A stretch of DNA of 64,000 nt, taken from contig CP041667.1 in the NCBI GenBank assembly GCA_007361935.1, positions 2,632,501 to 2,696,500 of the forward strand. Reading direction: 5' to 3'. Position numbers and translations under genes: made by a program. This stretch comes from Lachnospiraceae bacterium KGMB03038. GTDB taxonomy: Bacteria; Bacillota; Clostridia; Lachnospirales; Lachnospiraceae. The notes under the pieces are model-generated. The model did not search any database. It saw nothing but the letters and a program-made list of their open reading frames with translations, and was not told where the DNA came from. Positions 59,948 through 64,000 of the stretch are shown piece after piece. Position 1 is the stretch's first letter, and the number at the start of each line of letters is the position of its first letter.

Positions 59948-60817
59948 ATGAGCGCCGCAACTATCTTACTTATCATCATGTGGGCCTTTGCCGCAGTATT
60001 TTTCGTCATACTGGCCAAAGACGTGATCGCCCACAAAGACGAACTCGACAAGACAAAAATGGGGTACAATGTACTTGTCAGCGCGGTAGCAAACTTTTTT
60101 GACACTCTGGGAATTGGAAGCTATGCCATCGCCACTTCCGCATGGAAGTTCAACAAGGCTGTCTCTGACGACTTGATCCCCGGAACTCTAAATGTAGCTT
60201 TTGGTATCCCGATCTGCGTGGAAGCTACCATTACTATGACTCGGATCGATGTGGATCCTCTGACTCTGGTCTTAATGATCGCTGCCGCCATCATAGGCTC
60301 TGTACTCGGAGCTAAGATCATATCCAAAATGGATATCATGAAGATTCGTGTCATTATGGGTGTTGCTCTCTTGATCGTCGCGGCCATTACATTGTGTAAG
60401 ATCAACGCCGTGGGGCCATTCGGCATGATCGGCACCGCCAGGGGGCTGTCCGGCGCAATGCTGGCGATCGGTGTGATCGCCAACTTTATCCTGGGTGTTC
60501 TTATGACGGCAGGCATCGGCTTATATGCTCCTTGTATGGCTCTTGTACTCCTGCTTGGCATGAGCGCGGATGTGGCCTTCCCGATCATGATGGGTTCCTG
60601 CGCGTTCCTGTGTCCGGCCTGCGGAATTACCTTTATTAAGGAAGGAAAATATCAGAGAGCCGCCACGATCCCTATGATCATCTCCGGATCCATCGGTGTT
60701 CTGATCGCTGGATTTATCGTAACATCGCTGCCGCTTACTTTGCTGACTTACTTGGTATGCGTAGTCATGGTAATCTGCGCGCTCCTGTTTTTCCACGATG
60801 CCAGCAGATCAAAATAA
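59948..60817 (+). CDS. TauE/SafE family permease, first copy
   Basis: A 289-aa membrane protein with about eight helices in two halves. NFFDTLGIGSYAIATSAWK in the first half and GLYAPCMALVLLLGMSADVAFPIMMGSCAFL in the second are characteristic. Members export sulfite, sulfoacetate or other organic anions. A strong terminator follows. AAGGAAGGAG precedes ATG 59948. It shares about half of its residues by eye with the next gene. Confidence 0.9.
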   Translation: MSAATILLIIMWAFAAVFFVILAKDVIAHKDELDKTKMGYNVLVSAVANFFDTLGIGSYAIATSAWKFNKAVSDDLIPGTLNVAFGIPICVEATITMTRIDVDPLTLVLMIAAAIIGSVLGAKIISKMDIMKIRVIMGVALLIVAAITLCKINAVGPFGMIGTARGLSGAMLAIGVIANFILGVLMTAGIGLYAPCMALVLLLGMSADVAFPIMMGSCAFLCPACGITFIKEGKYQRAATIPMIISGSIGVLIAGFIVTSLPLTLLTYLVCVVMVICALLFFHDASRSK

Positions 60818-60838
60818 AGACATAATTGGACAGATTTT

Positions 60839-60868
60839 AAAAAAAGCGTGGTTAGCCACGCTTTTTTT
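60839..60868 (+). terminator. Terminator after the first TauE/SafE gene
   Basis: AAAAAAGCGTGG, loop TTAG, CCACGCTTTTTTT: perfect stem with T-run. Confidence 0.9.
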
Positions 60869-60878
60869 CGTGGTTTGA

Positions 60879-60907
60879 TTGACTTTTAACAATTCTTCTG
60901 GTAGGAT
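60879..60907 (+). promoter_or_regulatory. Putative promoter of the second TauE/SafE gene
   Basis: TTGACT (60879-60884), a 17-bp spacer and TAGGAT (60902-60907). It follows the terminator of the previous gene. Confidence 0.5.
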
Positions 60908-60932
60908 ACATATAGAGCATTCATATTTTATT

Positions 60933-60966
60933 CAAATCCACAACAAATCGGGGGGTTGTGGATTTG
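60933..60966 (+). promoter_or_regulatory. Perfect 12-bp inverted repeat in the leader
   Basis: CAAATCCACAAC (60933-60944), loop AAATCGGGGG, GTTGTGGATTTG (60955-60966). There is no T-run after it. It lies about 70 bp before the start codon, downstream of the putative promoter, and could be an RNA hairpin or a protein operator. Confidence 0.6.
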
Positions 60967-61036
60967 AGATTGTACAATATGTATATGCTTGTAACCTTTA
61001 CAATTTCATATATCAATGATCTGGAGGGATGTTTTT

Positions 61037-61969
61037 ATGGCAATGTATATCATGAAAGGATTGTGCGTGATCGGCATTATCCTGAACATTGTTCTGATGC
61101 TCAGAAAGAACAAACAGCTCCGTGCAAACCCGGAGAAAGATCCTGCAACTGGAATGACTGGTGAGGAACTGTGGGCGAAGGGAAAACAGCCAAAGAACCT
61201 TATCGCTACTTCTATTACTGGATTTGTAGCTAACTTCCTGGATACTTTGGGAATCGGTTCTTTTGCTCCGTCTTCTGCTTCCTTTAAGCTGACGAAGTCT
61301 GTAGACGATATCCTGGTTCCTGGTACTCTGAACGTAGGTGATACAATCCCTGTATGTGTGGAGGCGTTCCTGTTCTTTGGTTTTGTAGATATGGATATCC
61401 TGACACTTGTACTTATGCTGATTGCTTCTGTAGCTGGTTCTTTCGTAATGGCCGACATTGTAACCAAATTCGACCGGAAGAAAGTTCGTTACGCATTGTT
61501 CGTAGGTTTGTTTATCTTGGCTACTGTAATCCTTATGAAAGTTTTCGCTGTTGGACCTTTCGGCACGATTGGTACTGAGCTTGGACTTCGCGGAGTAAAA
61601 CTCGTGATCGCCGTTGTCGGCAACTTTATCTTCGGCGCTCTGATGAGTATCGGTGTTGGTCTGTACGCACCTTGTATGGCTATGGTTTTGGCGCTTGGTA
61701 TGGATGCCGGATGTGCGTTCCCAGCTATGATGGGATCTTGCGCATACCTGATGGCATTCGGTAATGGCCCGAAATTCATCGCTCAGGGAAGATACGACAT
61801 GGTAGCTTGCTGGACACAGGCAATCTTTGGCGCGATCGGCGTATATGTAGCGTACGCTTTCGTTTCCAGCTTACCGCTGGATACTTTGACCAAGGTTATC
61901 GCTGTTATCGTTTACATCACAGCATTCCTGTATCTGCATGACGCGATCAAGAAAGGCTCTGCAGCTTAA
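61037..61969 (+). CDS. TauE/SafE family permease, second copy
   Basis: A 310-aa paralogue of the preceding permease. Matching segments are ITGFVANFLDTLGIGSFAPSS, DILVPGTLNVGDTIPVCVEA and GLYAPCMAMVLALGMDAGCAFPAMMGSCAYL. About eight helices. ATG 61037 has GGAGGG in front. Codons end in T or A more often than in the upstream copy (GGT, GCT, TCT, GTA), a pattern common in highly expressed genes. It has its own promoter and a bidirectional terminator. Substrate is unknown; an organic sulfur anion would be typical. Confidence 0.9.
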   Translation: MAMYIMKGLCVIGIILNIVLMLRKNKQLRANPEKDPATGMTGEELWAKGKQPKNLIATSITGFVANFLDTLGIGSFAPSSASFKLTKSVDDILVPGTLNVGDTIPVCVEAFLFFGFVDMDILTLVLMLIASVAGSFVMADIVTKFDRKKVRYALFVGLFILATVILMKVFAVGPFGTIGTELGLRGVKLVIAVVGNFIFGALMSIGVGLYAPCMAMVLALGMDAGCAFPAMMGSCAYLMAFGNGPKFIAQGRYDMVACWTQAIFGAIGVYVAYAFVSSLPLDTLTKVIAVIVYITAFLYLHDAIKKGSAA

Positions 61970-61991
61970 TCAACTGAATATAGAACATAAG

Positions 61992-62026
61992 AAAGGCGTT
62001 TGTATGGAATCCATACAAACGCCTTT
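61992..62026. terminator. Bidirectional terminator
   Basis: AAAGGCGTTTGTATGG and CCATACAAACGCCTTT form a 16-bp perfect stem with a 3-nt loop between convergent genes. Confidence 0.9.
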
Positions 62027-62038
62027 TTCTTCTTGATT

Positions 62039-62692
62039 CTACTTCTTTTTTTCTTTTTCCTGCTCTTGGGCTTCCATCCTAAGCTGTGTAATCCTGTTTT
62101 TTGTATTTACTAAAAAGTTCTTCCACTGGTTTGTAACCCTTACAGGAGTCCATCGATAATCCGCTCCGCTCTTATCCAGCATAAACTGCCGGAATTCTTT
62201 TTCATCCCCTTCTTCAAAGCCCTCTTTTGGAAGGATCAGAAGATCTTCTTCATTCATTCCCACGTAGTAGGTTTTTTCATCTTCCCAGACGCGGTACACA
62301 TTCTTGTAATACCCCATATTTTCTTCAAAGGATTCATGTACCGCCCTAACTCCGGAATTCCCAAAGTAGTATCTAATCTCTTCATTCTCTTTTATCTCCG
62401 GATTGCTTTTCATCATAGACAGGGTAAGATATTGGCGGAACAGAGCCATCAGGATCAGAAGCCCTCCCATTCCATAGCTTATGACCACTCCCGGGAACGC
62501 CATCCCTTTGATCACCGTAGGCAGAGCCGCCAGCAGCGCGCCTGTGACGAACAAGTTAAAGGTTACTCTGGGATGACTGACCCGATTTTGAAACTTGATA
62601 AACGTCATCATTAATTTTGTATCCCGTCGGATATGTACGGTGTAATAATTTTTCCTCGGATCCGTATATTCCATCTGTTCTTTCTTTTCCAT
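62039..62692 (-). CDS. YcxB-like membrane protein
   Basis: A 217-aa protein with two transmembrane helices (about residues 45-62 and 65-85) followed by a soluble domain with GVRAVHESFEENMGYYKNVYRVWEDEKTYYVGMNEEDLLILPKEGF, which is the layout of YcxB-type C-terminal domains. The last 20 residues are Glu/Lys-rich. Function is unknown. Single gene. Confidence 0.75.
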   Translation of the reverse strand: MEKKEQMEYTDPRKNYYTVHIRRDTKLMMTFIKFQNRVSHPRVTFNLFVTGALLAALPTVIKGMAFPGVVISYGMGGLLILMALFRQYLTLSMMKSNPEIKENEEIRYYFGNSGVRAVHESFEENMGYYKNVYRVWEDEKTYYVGMNEEDLLILPKEGFEEGDEKEFRQFMLDKSGADYRWTPVRVTNQWKNFLVNTKNRITQLRMEAQEQEKEKKK

Positions 62693-63225
62693 CTTTCTCT
62701 CTCCTGTGGACTCTCTACTTTCTCCTCACGGATAGCTGTATTATATCATATCGCCGTCGCTTTTCCCACCGGAAAATCGAAATAATCCGTCTGGTCCATC
62801 TTATATCTTTATTTCACTTTAATATAGCGCAGTTTTACCTTGGTATCTTATTAAAACTCTACAAAGGAAATTCAATTTTTCTTCAATAATTGTATAATTA
62901 TACAAATTTTCTGTTTTTCTTCCCTGGAGATTGACTTCTTCACTGGCCGGTGGTATATTATAACCATCTTGGATGTGGCAAAAACCAAAGGCGGTTTCCA
63001 AAGGATTGGAGACTGCCCTTTTTAAAATCTGATCCGCATCGGATGACCATTTGTATATGGTTGTTATTGCAGTTGCGCCGCCGCCGAGTATTCCCCCCAA
63101 GATTACTCCTGCGGCGGCAGACTCCAAATTATATATACATCCTTTTTGGAAAAGCATTCCCCAGCTTTGTATATGATATAAACAAAACTGCGATGCAACA
63201 AAAAACCTCTCAATGACATACCAAA
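62693..63225. other. Stretch with one doubtful small gene
   Basis: About 530 bp. A minus-strand frame (stop 62819, possible ATG 63157) would code for about 112 aa with one Gly/Ala-rich helix (AAAGVILGGILGGGATAITT). No good ribosome site precedes it and no family was recognised, so it may be a relic or non-coding. Nothing else was found except a TATAAT-like -10 near 62740 that may serve the YcxB-like gene. Confidence 0.35.
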
Positions 63226-63262
63226 AGAAAGAGCACGGCATGAAAATGTCGTGCTTTTTCTT
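63226..63262 (-). terminator. Terminator of the prd genes
   Basis: AGCACGgc and gtCGTGCT arms around ATGAAAAT; TTTCTTTT follows on the minus strand. It lies 20 bp after prdE. Confidence 0.7.
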
Positions 63263-63279
63263 GCATGAACTCCTGGATG

Positions 63280-63756
63280 TTATCTTTTCTGGTCGTTCTG
63301 ACGCATTTTCAATTTCAAAAGCGCCGTTGCCTTCTTACAATCCAGCTCTACCATATTATTCTCGCCTACCACATTCGTTTCTGTTCCGTCAGCGCTCTTA
63401 TTAATGTCTATGATTCCATCCAGATAATCATTTACTACTACAAACTGCGCTACCGTACCGCTAAAATTCAGTCCGGTCACAGCAATTCCCCTTGTACCAA
63501 GCTGTTCACAGGTGTTGGTATAATCCACGTCACTGTTCCCCCAGCCATCGGAAGACAGGATCACTCCATCCGCCCTCATAGCTTCCGCCCAGACTGCGGT
63601 TCTCGTTCCTACCAGCATCTTATCCTCATTATCATCTGGTGTTCCAACAATAATGATTCCCATCAGATCCAAATCTGTATCCGCGGACACTACATCCAAA
63701 AGCGGATCTCTGAAATGATGCAGGGATGTTTCTTTTGTCGATGGTCCGATTCCCAT
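63280..63756 (-). CDS. prdE: Proline reductase cluster protein PrdE (PrdA C-terminal-like)
   Basis: This 158-aa protein begins MGIGPSTKETSLHHFRDPL and continues DLDLMGIIIVGTP, GTRTAVWAEAMRADGVIL, SDGWGNSDVDYTN and IDINKSADGTETNVVGEN. This corresponds to the part of the PrdA/GrdE proproteins after the pyruvoyl-forming cleavage point; the Cys that becomes the pyruvoyl group is absent (the protein starts Met-Gly at that place). PrdE is part of the D-proline reductase cluster of clostridia; its role is accessory and not defined. It follows prdD with TAAGGAGG shared by stop and ribosome site. Confidence 0.85.
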   Translation of the reverse strand: MGIGPSTKETSLHHFRDPLLDVVSADTDLDLMGIIIVGTPDDNEDKMLVGTRTAVWAEAMRADGVILSSDGWGNSDVDYTNTCEQLGTRGIAVTGLNFSGTVAQFVVVNDYLDGIIDINKSADGTETNVVGENNMVELDCKKATALLKLKMRQNDQKR

Positions 63757-63768
63757 ACTTACACCTCC

Positions 63769-64000
63769 TTACTGCATAGACCGGATGATTCCGTCCCTAT
63801 ATTCATTGGGCGTAACCAGAATCGGCATGTTGCCCATATCGATGATCGAGCGTCCGCCTTCTACACCGGAAGGCTCTTTCGCAAACAGGTGAGTATCATA
63901 CATTGCCCCTTGGCCTGCCACCTGTTTTACGATCAGCACCCGTTTCTTCCCAGGTCTTACAATATCATGATATTCATGACGTTCTGTACATTTCTCGCCT
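63769..64000 (-). CDS. prdD: Proline reductase cluster protein PrdD, C-terminal part (runs off the right edge)
   Basis: The last 76 or so codons are visible: CTERHEYHDIVRPGKKRVL, VKQVAGQGAMYDTHLFA, GVEGGRSIIDMGNMPILVTPNEYRDGII, then stop. This is the region of PrdA-type proproteins just before the pyruvoyl cleavage point, so PrdD and PrdE together resemble a PrdA-like chain split in two. Its stop overlaps the ribosome site of prdE. More prd genes are likely beyond the window. Confidence 0.82.
   Translation of the reverse strand, partial: GEKCTERHEYHDIVRPGKKRVLIVKQVAGQGAMYDTHLFAKEPSGVEGGRSIIDMGNMPILVTPNEYRDGIIRSMQ

Noticed and set aside
62819..63241. 140-codon minus-strand frame
   Set aside because: The first ATG lies inside a terminator, internal ATGs lack ribosome sites, and no family was recognised; kept only as a doubtful item in the gap entry.

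Overview
The window looks like a chromosomal segment of an anaerobic, Gram-positive Lachnospiraceae-type Firmicute. Signs of this are the gene order and zinc-type S14 of the ribosomal protein cluster, the oxygen-independent class III ribonucleotide reductase, an [FeFe] hydrogenase linked to a GltD-type flavoprotein, D-proline reductase genes at the right edge, and Shine-Dalgarno sites of the AGGAGG type in front of nearly every gene. No rRNA, tRNA or CRISPR array was found. Species assignment is an inference; no search was run.

Layout. 1-84: start of an aminotransferase leaving the left edge. 218-1926: an IS30-family element whose right end abuts the T-tract of the nrdD terminator. 1997-7151 (minus): nrdD, nrdG, acylphosphatase, a DUF1848 protein and an HD hydrolase, with a NrdR box pair before nrdD. 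7430-10155 (plus): an SDR reductase, then a MarR regulator with a MATE pump and a visible operator. 10200-15633 (minus): XRE regulator, broken VanZ-like gene, two-component system, ABC exporter. 16045-22165 (minus): complete pstSCAB-phoU-phoBR phosphate regulon with a Pho-box-like promoter. 22480-28412 (minus): YitT protein, amino-acid ABC transporter, UppP, HAD phosphatase, an unknown protein. 28606-29667 (plus): secreted coiled-coil/SleB hydrolase. 29688-31592: group II intron inserted just after the hydrogenase terminator. 31649-35208 (minus): hydrogenase and flavoprotein. 35473-39471 (minus): small membrane protein and a MacAB-like exporter. 39689-40105 (plus): an orphan PrdA N-terminal-like protein. 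40280-56991 (minus): the S10-spc-alpha ribosomal protein operon, rpsJ to rplQ, with secY, adk, map, infA and rpoA. 57418-61969 (plus): LysR regulator, sodium-dependent transporter, two TauE/SafE permeases. 62039-64000 (minus): a YcxB-like membrane protein and prdD/prdE.

The most notable observations are these. Both ABC substrate-binding proteins (PstS and the amino-acid one) read as circular permutations of their families. A palindromic repeat built around CCGGGGG-ATTTTTAAAAAT-CCCCCGG occurs six times between 6.5 and 26.2 kb and nowhere else in the window. An isolated gene encodes only the N-terminal domain of D-proline reductase PrdA. Two unrelated mobile elements both sit at intrinsic terminators. 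NrdD carries a C-terminal redoxin domain.

Working together: phosphate uptake and its two-component control form one transcript; hydrogenase plus flavoprotein, proline reductase and class III RNR describe fermentative, strictly anaerobic redox metabolism; the ribosomal operon is the housekeeping core around which accessory transport genes lie.
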